A stretch of 64,000 nucleotides of DNA. Source: Acinetobacter lwoffii (GTDB lineage Bacteria > Pseudomonadota > Gammaproteobacteria > Pseudomonadales > Moraxellaceae). Positions 1 through 11,604 of this stretch are shown in pieces. The stretch is taken from contig NZ_JAMXXN010000007.1 in NCBI RefSeq assembly GCF_024129435.1, positions 1-64,000 of the forward strand, in the 5' to 3' direction. The notes under the pieces are model-generated. The model was given only the letters and a program-made list of their open reading frames with translations, was not told the origin of the DNA and searched no databases. The number at the start of each line of letters is the position of its first letter. The first letter of the stretch is position 1. The translations under genes and the position numbers were made by a program.

Positions 1-39
1 ACAGAATTAGGTCGCCCTCATACCCAAGTTGTCTCTTAA
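1..39 (+). CDS. C-terminal end of a probable IS5-family transposase (partial)
   Basis: Frame 1 is open from the first base and ends with TAA at 37-39; only twelve residues (TELGRPHTQVVS) are visible. A short LG-P-containing tail is typical of the last residues of IS903-group DDE transposases, and the stop lies about 50 bp inside a matching terminal inverted repeat, which is the usual arrangement for these elements. The identification depends mostly on the adjacent repeat; the residues alone would not be enough. Confidence 0.5.
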   Translation, partial: TELGRPHTQVVS

Positions 40-91
40 ATTTGAGTAGCTTAAGGGAACTCAGCCTTTCAAACCTTTATGCAACAAAGCC
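1..91 (+). mobile_element. Right end of an IS5-family (IS903/IS17-like) insertion sequence
   Basis: The stretch at 76-91 reads TTTATGCAACAAAGCC. Its reverse complement, GGCTTTGTTGCATAAA, closely resembles the terminal inverted repeat of IS903-group elements of the IS5 family (GGCTTTGTTGAATAAA in IS903, from memory). Just inside it, an open frame ends at 39 with the residues TELGRPHTQVVS, which fits the usual C-terminus of these transposases. The element would therefore end at base 91, with any target duplication starting at 92. Its left end lies outside the window, so target duplication and completeness cannot be checked. Confidence 0.65.
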
Positions 92-138
92 GTACATCTC
101 CTACTTATTCAAAATGTTATATAAAAAATTTCTTATTA

Positions 139-660
139 TTAGAATCGCACTTCTACGTTATATACACCACGATAAGTACCAGCATCAGCTGCTTCAACCG
201 CACTACCAGCTACTGTAGCTGCGACATCCCAACGATGAGCTTGTCCTTTGGTACTTGACTGAGTGCCATAATAAGCTTTTCCACCACGTGTAGTAGTCAC
301 AACTACAGGTACAGAGTTCTCACCATTGCGCAAAGTATTTAGTGGATTAATATTTAATCGATAAGGGGCATTTGTGCTGACATTAAAGAAGCCCGCATCG
401 CTCCAATTACCTCCCGTGGTTTGTGCAAGTGTTAATCGAGGTGTCTCAACATCTAAATCACAATGTCTTGGAACTTCCAAAACAATGTCAATTTTTCCGT
501 CACATTTGTCTCCACATCCATGTTTGCCTGGTTTATGAGGTTTATTTGGACCCTGTTGTGGAGGACCACCTCGGTTTGTTTCTGCTGCGTATAGAGCTGT
601 TGAACTAAAACCAAAACCCAGTACGAGTGCTGCCAATGTGGCTTGAGTCATTTTTTTCAT
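139..660 (-). CDS. Secreted pilin-like (spore-coat-U-like) protein
   Basis: A 173-residue exported protein of unassigned specific function. Residues 1-27 form a signal peptide (Lys-rich start, hydrophobic core, AxA-type site). Next comes a Gly/Pro/Lys/His-rich linker with a GCGDKC cysteine pair, then a beta-rich domain ending in AGTYRGVYNVEVRF. That ending resembles the terminal strand of spore-coat-U / Csu-type pilin domains, so a surface or pilus-related role is possible. No usher or chaperone gene is next to it. An upstream in-frame ATG at 672 exists, but GGAG lies six bases before the ATG at 660, so 660 is preferred. The gene lies between an IS end and a long AT-rich gap, which suggests acquisition. 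The family call is tentative. Confidence 0.6.
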   Translation of the reverse strand: MKKMTQATLAALVLGFGFSSTALYAAETNRGGPPQQGPNKPHKPGKHGCGDKCDGKIDIVLEVPRHCDLDVETPRLTLAQTTGGNWSDAGFFNVSTNAPYRLNINPLNTLRNGENSVPVVVTTTRGGKAYYGTQSSTKGQAHRWDVAATVAGSAVEAADAGTYRGVYNVEVRF

Positions 661-1559
661 GTTTTTCTCCATTTCTTTTTTAAAAGAATATATTTTTCTT
701 TTATTTTTAACGCTTATATCCCAACTCTTAGAATTCAGAGCTATTTTTCTAAGCGCAGACTCATATTAGTGCGATTATTTTCATTAGCGTACAAAGCTTT
801 AATATTCACAATATAGCCGCCTATATTTTTATAAAATTATCTATCTATATATTTATTTATTTTATAAGCACTTAGACTTATATATAAATTATTACAAATA
901 CAATCCATTTAAAATTATAAGCATTCCATACTTTCACTACACTTCATTTAATAGATAAAAGTACCCACAAGACATTGATATAATTATTTTTTCAAATTAC
1001 TCAATTTAAATTGGAAATAAATCTTACAAATGCTTACAATTTCCAGATACTACCCTTTAAAAAAATTATTTTTTTTATTTTTTATAGTTATTTTTACAGC
1101 ATCATAAAAGTTTAATATTTTTTAGCTAAACAAACAATTACAATCAAACAACACAAAGCATATATTGAACCTAGAGTATAAAAATGTAACAAAGTAAATA
1201 ATTAATTTTATAATATTATTAAATTTTAATTACTATTAATTTAATTTATCAATAATTTTAATATTTAAAAATTTAATTTCAAAATTTATATTCTAATAAA
1301 TATTTTTTTGATTGACCTCAAGGTAAAAATAAGTTTAGTGATGTTTATTTCAATATTTTTTAATTGATTTTTTTTAGAGGTCGTACAATTACAGTTCAAT
1401 AACTGATTTATACAAATCAAATAATAAAAAATTGAGTGTGGACATGATCAATAAGAATGAGTTTTTACGCTGGCTATACTTCATTTTTTGAAAAGAAAAA
1501 TGAAGTGGAAATTTAGAACACATACTATGCTTTAAAACCAATATTATTACTTAATATTT
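661..1559. other. AT-rich gene-free gap
   Basis: About 0.9 kb made largely of A and T runs, with no open frame that has both a ribosome binding site and a credible product. The part next to 660 must hold the promoter of the pilin-like gene. Near the far end is a stem-loop that could end the DUF2971 transcript. Base composition is visibly more AT-rich than the housekeeping DNA from 2.6 kb on, which fits foreign or decayed sequence. Confidence 0.7.
1478..1506 (-). terminator. Stem-loop downstream of the DUF2971 gene
   Basis: Perfect 11-bp inverted repeat: ACTTCATTTTT at 1478-1488 and AAAAATGAAGT at 1496-1506, with a seven-base loop. It lies about 55 bases past the DUF2971 stop codon. There is no clean T tract after the stem on the minus strand, so it may serve as a weak terminator or an RNA 3'-end stabiliser. 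Confidence 0.4.
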
Positions 1560-2390
1560 TTAAATATCAATATTTTTACGTGTAAGATCCCACCTATCAT
1601 AATCTTTATCTACTTTAAATACAGGTAAACTCAAACTTCTACAAAGGTTATATAACCGATCTAATTTTTCTATATTATCAAGATTCCAAGTATTAGTTTC
1701 TTTTTCTTGTGAACGTCTTAATTTCCGGTATGAACCTAATCCAAATGTTACATCAACAAAGGCATCAGGATTTATTTCCAATATATAAATTGGTTTAAAT
1801 CCTGGTGTAATTTTCTGCCATACTTGACCATCAAAATTATACTTTCGTTGACGTGGTATATGATAGGTAGAAATATAAGGTGAAATTTTTTTCACAATTC
1901 TTACCTCTTCTTCATACTTCCAAAAATGCATTTTATTAAGTAGCGCTTGTTTCAATATTTCTTTATCTTTTCCCCAAGTTAAATTTTCAACATTATTCAA
2001 AAATTCAACAGTACATCGATTTAAGTTTTTCGGCTCTTCACTTAAATATGTGACTGAACCACAGTCTGCTGTAATAATGAATTTATCAGCATCATTCAAT
2101 CCAGCTTTATTTACGTCAATTCCAATTACTACACCATTATGGCTATCTGCATAATGTGCCCACATCAATGGATTTAATGGCTGTTTAGTTAAACATGTAA
2201 TTAAATACTTTCTGGAAAACTTCTGCTGCAAAACCTCATTAGAATTTCGCTTTGAAATTACATGATCATACAAGCCTAATGTTGTACATTCGAACGGATC
2301 ATTAAAATCCTCTAAATGCGAAAAAGCTAATGTCCGATTATTTAAGGTTAAAAGAGCATCATCAAAGCTCATATATTTATATAAAATCAT
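1560..2390 (-). CDS. DUF2971 domain protein
   Basis: A 276-residue soluble protein with the marks of the DUF2971 family: an N-terminal LYKYMSFDDAL segment, FNDPFECT near residue 30, and LMWAHYADSHNGVVIGIDV around residues 75-95. A basic, aromatic middle (HFWKYEEEVRIV) is also typical. The biochemical role of the family is not established; members are scattered among bacteria and are often found in variable regions, including near defence or mobile genes (general knowledge). No signal peptide or membrane segment is seen. The ribosome binding site is weak (GGATAAG before ATG). It lies between an AT-rich gap and a degenerate copy of the ilvC 3' end, so it is probably cargo of an integrated segment. 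Confidence 0.8.
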   Translation of the reverse strand: MILYKYMSFDDALLTLNNRTLAFSHLEDFNDPFECTTLGLYDHVISKRNSNEVLQQKFSRKYLITCLTKQPLNPLMWAHYADSHNGVVIGIDVNKAGLNDADKFIITADCGSVTYLSEEPKNLNRCTVEFLNNVENLTWGKDKEILKQALLNKMHFWKYEEEVRIVKKISPYISTYHIPRQRKYNFDGQVWQKITPGFKPIYILEINPDAFVDVTFGLGSYRKLRRSQEKETNTWNLDNIEKLDRLYNLCRSLSLPVFKVDKDYDRWDLTRKNIDI

Positions 2391-2404
2391 TATTCTTATC
2401 CAAT

Positions 2405-2432
2405 AAAAAACCCCGCTTTCGCAGGGCTTTTA
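2405..2432 (-). terminator. Rho-independent terminator upstream of the DUF2971 gene
   Basis: On the minus strand the sequence reads GCCCTGC-GAAA-GCGGGG followed by six T residues, a stable stem with a GNRA-type loop. It lies just upstream of the DUF2971 start and just past the degenerate ilvC tail, so it probably once ended transcription of that ilvC copy. Confidence 0.7.
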
Positions 2433-2457
2433 TAGCATAAAAATCAGCCAATCAAGA

Positions 2458-2509
2458 GATTAGTTTTTCTATTTATCAACGATTTTGTTTGCTTGGCTCC
2501 AAGATATGA
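2458..2509 (-). pseudogene. Degenerate duplicate of the ilvC 3' end
   Basis: About 52 bases align with the last codons of the intact ilvC at 2614-2665, with roughly eight mismatches. Read on the minus strand it gives [21 protein letters not shown], against [14 protein letters not shown] in the intact gene. Several differences are synonymous third-position changes and one turns GAG into a TAG stop. It is thus a remnant of a somewhat diverged ilvC, followed by its own terminator. The likely cause is insertion of an element or recombination at ilvC (inference). Confidence 0.75.
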
Positions 2510-2543
2510 AAAAAATGGGAAAGCACTGCTTTCCCATTTTTTC
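2508..2543. terminator. Long perfect inverted repeat between the two ilvC tails
   Basis: AAAAAATGGGAAAGCA and its exact reverse complement TGCTTTCCCATTTTTT are separated by one base, giving a hairpin flanked by A and T runs, so it could terminate in either direction. It lies between the degenerate ilvC tail and the terminator of the intact ilvC. Confidence 0.65.
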
Positions 2544-2563
2544 AGGCACGTAAACATAGAAAT

Positions 2564-2594
2564 AAAAAACCCACTCAAATTAAGTGGGTTTTCG
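2564..2594 (-). terminator. Terminator of the ilvIHC operon
   Basis: AAAACCCACT-CAAATTA-AGTGGGTTTT: a GC-rich stem followed on the minus strand by a T run, 26 bases past the ilvC stop. Confidence 0.8.
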
Positions 2595-2619
2595 CATTCA
2601 AATCAATTGATTCGAGAAA

Positions 2620-3648
<1,029 letters not shown>

Positions 3649-3742
3649 TTAAATGCTTGTTTGTCCGTTAAATCAGGCAATGACCCTTAAATTTACATTG
3701 CCTGATACCCTCTTCTTGTTCAGATGAGAAAATACTTAAAAT

Positions 3743-4234
3743 TTAGATGGTGAGTACTTTTTCGCCGCGTGCGATACCTGATACACCTGAACGTACGACT
3801 TCTAAAATCGTGTGTTCAGCAAGTGCATCAATAAATGCATCCACTTTTTCAGTGGTACCCGCGATTTGAATGGTATAGGTCGTTGGTGTTACATCGACAA
3901 TCTGACCACGGAAAATATCTGCCGTACGTTTGATTTCGTCACGCGATGAACCCAATGCTTTGACTTTAATCAGCATCAATTCACGCTCAATATGTGCACC
4001 TTCAGACAGGTCAACCACTTTCACCACTTCAACCAACTTGTTAAGCTGTTTGGTAATTTGCTCAATCTTGTGATCATCACCATAAGTGGTCAATGTCAAA
4101 CGTGAAAGCGTTGGATCTTCAGTCGGAGCAACATTCAATGTTTCGATATTGTAGCCACGCTGTGAGAACAAACCCACTAAACGGGAAAGCGCGCCTGATT
4201 CGTTTTCTACGAGTACAGAGATAATATGTCTCAT
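3743..4234 (-). CDS. ilvH: Acetolactate synthase small (regulatory) subunit
   Basis: Regulatory partner of the large subunit; the family confers valine feedback inhibition and raises catalytic activity. The 163 residues begin with an ACT domain ([31 protein letters not shown]), followed by the usual second half ([15 protein letters not shown] segment and GVSGIARGE near the end). Its ATG overlaps the stop of ilvI by four bases (ATGA), which implies translational coupling and equal production. Length is normal for the proteobacterial family. Confidence 0.96.
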   Translation of the reverse strand: MRHIISVLVENESGALSRLVGLFSQRGYNIETLNVAPTEDPTLSRLTLTTYGDDHKIEQITKQLNKLVEVVKVVDLSEGAHIERELMLIKVKALGSSRDEIKRTADIFRGQIVDVTPTTYTIQIAGTTEKVDAFIDALAEHTILEVVRSGVSGIARGEKVLTI

Positions 4235-5958
4235 TTCGTGCGCTCCCCTTTAGCCAACCACATATCCTGCATCGACTGACCCGCAATCAACATCGGATAA
4301 ACGTGCTCGGTACGATCTACCATAACGTTAATAAATACGCACTTGTCGTTAATCGCCATCGCTTCTGCAAGCTTCGACTCTAGCTCATCGGCATGATTAA
4401 TCTGAATACCGACATGACCATAGGCTTCCATCAGTTTGGCAAAATCAGGCAATGAATCTACATAAGAACTTGAATGACGTCCTTCATAGTTCATATCTTG
4501 CCACTGCTTCACCATCCCTAAAGACTGGTTATTCAGGCACAGGATTTTTACATTCAGGCCATATTGCTTACAGGTCGACAGTTCCTGGATACACATCTGA
4601 ATCGATGCTTCACCGGTGATACACACCACTTGCTGTTCCGGGTATGCAAGCTTCGCAGCCATTGCATACGGCAAGCCTACACCCATGGTGCCTAGACCAC
4701 CTGAGTTGATCCATTGACGTGGACGTTTGTATTTGTAATACATCGCACCAAACATCTGATGCTGACCGACATCAGAAGTAATGATCGCTTCGCCATTGGT
4801 CACTTTATCCAATGCCTGAACCACTTGTTGTGGCTTCATCACGCCATCAACACCCGCTTCAAAACGACCGCCATGAACCTTGCGCCATTCATTGATCTGT
4901 TTCCACCATGCCGCAATCGCTTCAGGATTTGGCTTAGAAACCTTAAGCTGTTTCAACTGGTTCAACATCTCATTCAGTACAGGCTCTACAGCACCGACAA
5001 TTGGAATGTGCGCCATAATGGTTTTTGAGATTGTCGCTGGGTCGATATCTATATGAATGACTTTAGCATTTGGACAGAATTTTGCAGGATTGTTGGTCAC
5101 ACGGTCATCGAAACGCGCACCCACACACAGAATTACATCTGCATTGTGCATGGTCATGTTAGCTTCATAAGTACCGTGCATACCCAACATACCGATGAAC
5201 TGTTCATCATCACCCGGGAATGCGCCAAGACCCATCAAGGTATTGGTCACTGGATAACCCAATAGATGCGCAAGCTCTGTCAATTGTGCTGAAGCATTGC
5301 CTTGAACCACACCACCGCCTGAGTAAATAACTGGGCGTTTAGCATGGATCAGTTCTTCAATCGCTTTACGAATTTGACCTGAGTGACCACGGAACGGTGG
5401 CTGATACGAACGCATCTTCACTTTTTCTGGGTATTCGTAAGCAAATTTCTCTGCAGGATTGGTCGCATCCTTTGGAATATCAATCACTACAGGACCTGGA
5501 CGACCTGAAGACGCAATATAAAAGGCTTTTTTGATAATTGCAGGAATTTCGCTGGCATGACGCACCTGGAAACTATGTTTCACGATTGGACGTGAAATAC
5601 CGACCATATCGGTTTCCTGGAATGCATCTTCACCAATCAGATGACTCGCAACCTGACCTGACAAAATCACCATCGGGATTGAGTCCATATAGGCCGTTGC
5701 AATTGGCGTTACCGTGTTGGTTGCACCCGGACCTGAAGTCACTAGCACAACACCGGTCTTGCCTGTCACGCGTGAGTAAGCATCGGCCATGTGACCGGCA
5801 GCCTGTTCGTGACGTACGAGATAATGATTGATTCTGTCTTGTTGAAATAGCGCATCATAAATATGAAGAACTGCGCCGCCTGGGTATCCAAAAACATGTT
5901 CAACGCCTTCGTCCGCTAATGCGCGAACAAGCATTTCACCACCAGATAGAAGTTCCAA
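4231..5958 (-). CDS. ilvI: Acetolactate synthase large (catalytic) subunit
   Basis: Thiamine-diphosphate enzyme that condenses pyruvate with pyruvate or 2-oxobutyrate, the first step common to valine, leucine and isoleucine synthesis. The 575 residues show the N-terminal catalytic glutamate segment [16 protein letters not shown] near residue 50, a central FAD-binding domain, and the C-terminal cofactor segment TGEASIQM...LNNQ around 440-475. The cofactor motif has Glu where many homologues have Asp (GEA for GDG); I believe this is usual in the Pseudomonas/Acinetobacter branch. The start is TTG, supported by AGGGTGA seven bases upstream. A hairpin lies 23 bases before the start. Confidence 0.95.
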   Translation of the reverse strand: MELLSGGEMLVRALADEGVEHVFGYPGGAVLHIYDALFQQDRINHYLVRHEQAAGHMADAYSRVTGKTGVVLVTSGPGATNTVTPIATAYMDSIPMVILSGQVASHLIGEDAFQETDMVGISRPIVKHSFQVRHASEIPAIIKKAFYIASSGRPGPVVIDIPKDATNPAEKFAYEYPEKVKMRSYQPPFRGHSGQIRKAIEELIHAKRPVIYSGGGVVQGNASAQLTELAHLLGYPVTNTLMGLGAFPGDDEQFIGMLGMHGTYEANMTMHNADVILCVGARFDDRVTNNPAKFCPNAKVIHIDIDPATISKTIMAHIPIVGAVEPVLNEMLNQLKQLKVSKPNPEAIAAWWKQINEWRKVHGGRFEAGVDGVMKPQQVVQALDKVTNGEAIITSDVGQHQMFGAMYYKYKRPRQWINSGGLGTMGVGLPYAMAAKLAYPEQQVVCITGEASIQMCIQELSTCKQYGLNVKILCLNNQSLGMVKQWQDMNYEGRHSSSYVDSLPDFAKLMEAYGHVGIQINHADELESKLAEAMAINDKCVFINVMVDRTEHVYPMLIAGQSMQDMWLAKGERTK

Positions 5959-6644
5959 CGTGATTCACCCTAATATTATTCACTGCACAAATGGGAGGCA
6001 TTTGCAGTGTTTCATTTGTTAACTGTCTGCACTGTTATAGCACACAAATTTCATAGTTTTCAAAGCAATAGGAAAAAAATCTGATCTCTTCGCTGTTCGA
6101 GCAATACGGGATCTAAAACATGTTGGGATAAACATATTTTGCTTAGCTTTGTTCAATTTCTCGGCTAGAGAAATCGCCCATTGCATGAAATGACACTTAG
6201 TCGAAGGGTGATCGATCTAAGGCATATAAAACTATTGCAGCATTCTTGTGTTTTCAGGCTTTAAAGTCAAGTTTAAAAAACAGACAATCTACGCTTATAG
6301 CGCCTAGATCTGCTGTTTTTAACAGCAATATCAGCTTATAGCCATGCATTTACTGTCTTTCCTATTCATCTAATCCAATAAAATTCATAGAGTTAATGGC
6401 TTAATTTTATAAATTTTTAATATGTCTTATATAAAAAAAATGAATGAATTTTTATCAAATGAAAGGAAATTGTTTATCAATAAATTTTGTATATGAAGAT
6501 TTGTCTCTGATTTCTTCTACGCTAGATTGAGCTTATTTAAGCAGCTCGCTTTGAATAAAGCAGATAAAAATCCATCATTTTTACTGAAAATATCACTACA
6601 ATCATTGCAGTATTCCATGCCTAGCAAGCCGAGGTCCAAGAACA
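5959..6644. other. Divergent intergenic region, ilvI / DUF4124 gene
   Basis: About 0.7 kb between the divergently transcribed ilvI and the DUF4124 gene. It holds the ilvI leader hairpin at 5981-6009 and a short inverted repeat (TGCTGTT-TTT-AACAGCA) near 6311-6327. No attenuator peptide rich in Ile, Leu or Val codons was found by eye on the ilvI strand, and no open frame with a ribosome binding site. The length leaves room for a small RNA, but nothing identifies one. Confidence 0.6.
5981..6009 (-). promoter_or_regulatory. Hairpin in the ilvI 5' leader
   Basis: CACTGCACAAATG and CATTTGCAGTG form a nearly perfect stem (two-base bulge) around a GGAGG loop. It lies 23 bases upstream of the ilvI start, just ahead of its Shine-Dalgarno sequence. 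Its position suggests a role in mRNA stability or translational control of ilvI; this is inference. Confidence 0.5.
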
Positions 6645-6998
6645 ATGAAAATATCTTTTTTAACCGCCTTCAGTTTGAGTTGCGTAGTTGTTTTGAGCAT
6701 CTGTAGCACCAGCGCTTCCGCGATCCAGTATCATAAATGGGTCGATGCGAAAGGTGTCACGCATTATACCAAGACGCCACCACCAAAATCTGCGAAAAAA
6801 GCCACCACAGTGGATACTTATGGCTGGAAAAATTCAGCACCGGCATCTCCAAGAACAGCTGAAACTGAAGTTCAAACCGAGAACACACCTCAAGAACAAC
6901 AGCAACAAGCCCCTCAAGTTCCTGCGAATCAGGACCAGCAACAACGTGAAGCCAACGAAGCCTTGCAGCAATCTAAAAATCGTGCAGTTGCTTTATAA
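6645..6998 (+). CDS. DUF4124 domain protein, exported
   Basis: A 117-residue protein with a signal peptide (residues 1-26, ending SASA). Then comes the DUF4124 core IQYHKWVDAKGVTHYTKTPPP, the YxWxDxxGxxHYS/T-like motif of the family. The C-terminal half is low-complexity and rich in Gln, Glu and Ala. The family is common in gamma-proteobacterial periplasmic or membrane-anchored proteins and has no fixed function. The start ATG follows a GAGGTCCAAGAACA sequence that provides a ribosome binding site. The spacing to leuS suggests an independent unit. Confidence 0.85.
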   Translation: MKISFLTAFSLSCVVVLSICSTSASAIQYHKWVDAKGVTHYTKTPPPKSAKKATTVDTYGWKNSAPASPRTAETEVQTENTPQEQQQQAPQVPANQDQQQREANEALQQSKNRAVAL

Positions 6999-7043
6999 GA
7001 CACCTCTATATAGAACAGCGTGTTTTTTCTTCGGGAAATGCCG

Positions 7044-7075
7044 GCGCAAAATTCACTTTTAGGTGCATTTTGCGC
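7044..7075. promoter_or_regulatory. Strong hairpin in the leader between the DUF4124 gene and leuS
   Basis: GCGCAAAAT at 7044-7052 pairs with ATTTTGCGC at 7067-7075. An inner CAC/GTG stem continues the helix after a single mismatch. It ends 46 bases before the leuS ATG. There is no long T tract, so it is either a weak terminator for the upstream gene or a structured leuS leader. Confidence 0.5.
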
Positions 7076-7106
7076 TATGCTGTGCAACAGACTTTTTTCA
7101 CCGTAA

Positions 7107-9743
<2,637 letters not shown>

Positions 9744-9751
9744 ATCCTTAA

Positions 9752-9840
9752 GTTCCCTCTCCTCTCAGGAGAGGGCTAGGGAGAGGTAAATATATAACCC
9801 CTCATCCTAACCTTCTCCCAGAGGGAGAAGGAACTTTCTG
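9752..9840. repeat. Intergenic CCCTCTCC/GGAGAGGG-type repeat
   Basis: Contains CCCTCTCCTCTCAGGAGAGGG followed by a second imperfect copy (CCTTCTCCCAGAGGGAGAAGG). Both are short palindromes with a pyrimidine-rich left arm. The same type of sequence recurs near 22690-22800 and 60070-60240, always between genes and next to a 3' end. It behaves like a dispersed REP-like family. Confidence 0.6.
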
Positions 9841-9862
9841 AAGGATTTCACAATTCCCAAAC

Positions 9863-9889
9863 AAAGCCCGTTGCCAGCCAACGGGCTTT
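9863..9889 (+). terminator. Hairpin after leuS
   Basis: AAAGCCCGTTG and CAACGGGCTTT form a perfect 11-bp stem with a five-base loop. Only three T residues end it, so termination may be partial and allow read-through into lptE and holA. An alternative TTG start for lptE falls inside this stem, which argues against that start. Confidence 0.65.
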
Positions 9890-9950
9890 GACTTTACAAT
9901 CCAGTTCAGGATTTCAAATATTCCCCTTCGGGAAGCATAGAGGGCAACAC

Positions 9951-10484
9951 ATGCATTTGGGCAAACATTTAGCAGCAATTGTTTTAACTTGTGGTCTGAG
10001 TGCAGGCTTAGTCGGCTGTGGTTTTCACCTGAAAGGAACCAATCCGAGCTCCGCACCTGTTGCTTACTCTGTCATGAGCCTGTCTTTACCGCCCAACACT
10101 GAAGAACTGCAAGAGAAACTGGCAGTTTACCTCGGTGCTGCAGGCGTACAGCTAAGTAATGCACCTAAAGCTTATGTGTTACGTGTCCTGGATTACACTC
10201 CTCGCCGTCTGGAACTGAACGGTAAACTGGTTGAAACCTTATTACGTTTAAACGTGACTTTCCGGATTGAAGATGCACAAGGCAATCCGATCACTGAACC
10301 ACGCACTGTCGTGGCAACACGTACGTATCAATATGATATTGAAACGGTTAACACCGATGATCAGGAACAAAAATATCTGAATCAGGTCATTATTGATGAT
10401 GTGGCGCAGCAGATTGCACGTCAGATTTCATCGAACCGCTTACCCTTAGCCAAACAAAATACCTCAGCGCAACCTGCTCAATAA
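9951..10484 (+). CDS. lptE: LPS-assembly lipoprotein LptE
   Basis: Outer-membrane lipoprotein that plugs the LptD barrel and helps insert lipopolysaccharide (or lipooligosaccharide) into the outer leaflet. From the ATG at 9951 the protein has 177 residues, with a signal peptide and lipobox LVGC followed by GFHLKG, the hallmark N-terminus of LptE/RlpB. The ATG has GAGGG at the correct spacing, while the longer TTG reading starts inside a hairpin. It lies between leuS and holA, the same order as in Escherichia coli. Confidence 0.93.
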   Translation: MHLGKHLAAIVLTCGLSAGLVGCGFHLKGTNPSSAPVAYSVMSLSLPPNTEELQEKLAVYLGAAGVQLSNAPKAYVLRVLDYTPRRLELNGKLVETLLRLNVTFRIEDAQGNPITEPRTVVATRTYQYDIETVNTDDQEQKYLNQVIIDDVAQQIARQISSNRLPLAKQNTSAQPAQ

Positions 10485-10493
10485 GACCTCTTT

Positions 10494-11480
10494 ATGAAAC
10501 TTGATTATCTACAAGCCCTGAAACGTGTCGATGAAGCTCGCGGTGCTTGGGTCTTGCATGGTCAAGAGCCTTTGCTGGAACAGAATTTAATTGATGCCTT
10601 TCGTGCCAGCTGGCAAAAGCAGGACATCGAACGTCAACGCTATGACATTAGTTCGGTCGCCGACTGGAAAACTGTCTTTAATGCCTTGAACAGTTTGTCG
10701 CTGTTTTCAACGCAATTGGCGATTGAAGTACACGGCAATATCAAACCGGATGCCAGCGCGATCAAATTACTGAAAAACTATTTGCAGCATAATGAACAAA
10801 ACCTGCTGTTGGTGGTGATGCCCAAACAGGACAGTAATAGCCTGAAATCCAGTTTCTTTCAGCTGATTGATGCCAATGGCGTAAATGTTTCGCTGGTGGC
10901 CAATTATCCGAAAGACCGGCAGCAGATTCTGGGCATTGAAGCTGAAAAACTCGGCATTCGTTTAGCCAACGATGCCTGGCAATGGCTGGAACAACATCAT
11001 GAGCATAACTTGCTTGCGGCAAAGAACAGCCTGATGCGGGTTAGCGATACTTTTGCTGAAGTCGATATCATTCAGGTTGATCATTTATATGCCTGTTTAC
11101 AAGATCAGTCACGTTATAGCAACTATGATTTGAGCGATGCCCTGCTACAAGGCAATCTTTCCCAGTCGATCAAGATTTTTCAGTATCTGGTCGCTTCAGG
11201 CGAACCGATGAGCCTGATTTTATGGAGTCTCAGCAAGGAAATGCGTCTGTTGATGCAGCTGTTTGAACAACCGCAAAATGCCTTGCAAATGGGGATATGG
11301 AAAACCAAAGTCGGGTTATATCAACAAGCCTTGCGCCGTCTCAGCCCACAGACTTTTCTGGCCTGGCCGGGGTTATTATTAAGAATTGATGCCTCAATTA
11401 AAGGACTCGGACATGAAAATCCGGAGCATTTGGTACTACAGGCGATTTCCAGTATCTGTGGCAAGCCCCTATTTCACTAA
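10494..11480 (+). CDS. holA: DNA polymerase III delta subunit
   Basis: Clamp-loader subunit that opens the beta sliding clamp. The 328 residues are normal for HolA. The N-terminal region holds WVLHGQEPLLEQNLIDAFR, equivalent to the degenerate P-loop region of the family (usually YLLxGxExLL). A middle helical domain and the C-terminal collar domain follow (GEPMSLILWSLSKEMRLL). The gene starts nine bases after the lptE stop, so the two are likely cotranscribed. Confidence 0.95.
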   Translation: MKLDYLQALKRVDEARGAWVLHGQEPLLEQNLIDAFRASWQKQDIERQRYDISSVADWKTVFNALNSLSLFSTQLAIEVHGNIKPDASAIKLLKNYLQHNEQNLLLVVMPKQDSNSLKSSFFQLIDANGVNVSLVANYPKDRQQILGIEAEKLGIRLANDAWQWLEQHHEHNLLAAKNSLMRVSDTFAEVDIIQVDHLYACLQDQSRYSNYDLSDALLQGNLSQSIKIFQYLVASGEPMSLILWSLSKEMRLLMQLFEQPQNALQMGIWKTKVGLYQQALRRLSPQTFLAWPGLLLRIDASIKGLGHENPEHLVLQAISSICGKPLFH

Positions 11481-11502
11481 GTCTTTGTCAAAATTCGAAA
11501 AA

Positions 11503-11523
11503 TAAAATAATAATCATTCCTAT
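11503..11523 (+). promoter_or_regulatory. Fur-box-like sequence upstream of the macA-type gene
   Basis: TAAAATAATAATCATTCCTAT matches the left and central parts of the Fur consensus GATAATGATAATCATTATC well (about 13 of 19 by eye), but the right end is poor. It lies about 80 bases upstream of the adaptor gene. AT-rich background raises the chance of a fortuitous match. Confidence 0.35.
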
Positions 11524-11604
11524 TAGTTTAAAAAAATACACGATTTATCCTAATTTCGCTTTTATAATCGTTCACAATTCTCTGATTTTGAACCGATATT
11601 GATC

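Noticed and set aside
5959..6640. Classical ilv attenuator with leader peptide
   Set aside because: No frame rich in Ile, Val or Leu codons and no terminator/antiterminator pair could be found by eye on the ilvI strand.
9888..9950. Longer N-terminus for LptE starting at TTG 9888
   Set aside because: The TTG lies inside the leuS hairpin, the added residues block the lipoprotein signal, and the ATG at 9951 has a good ribosome binding site.
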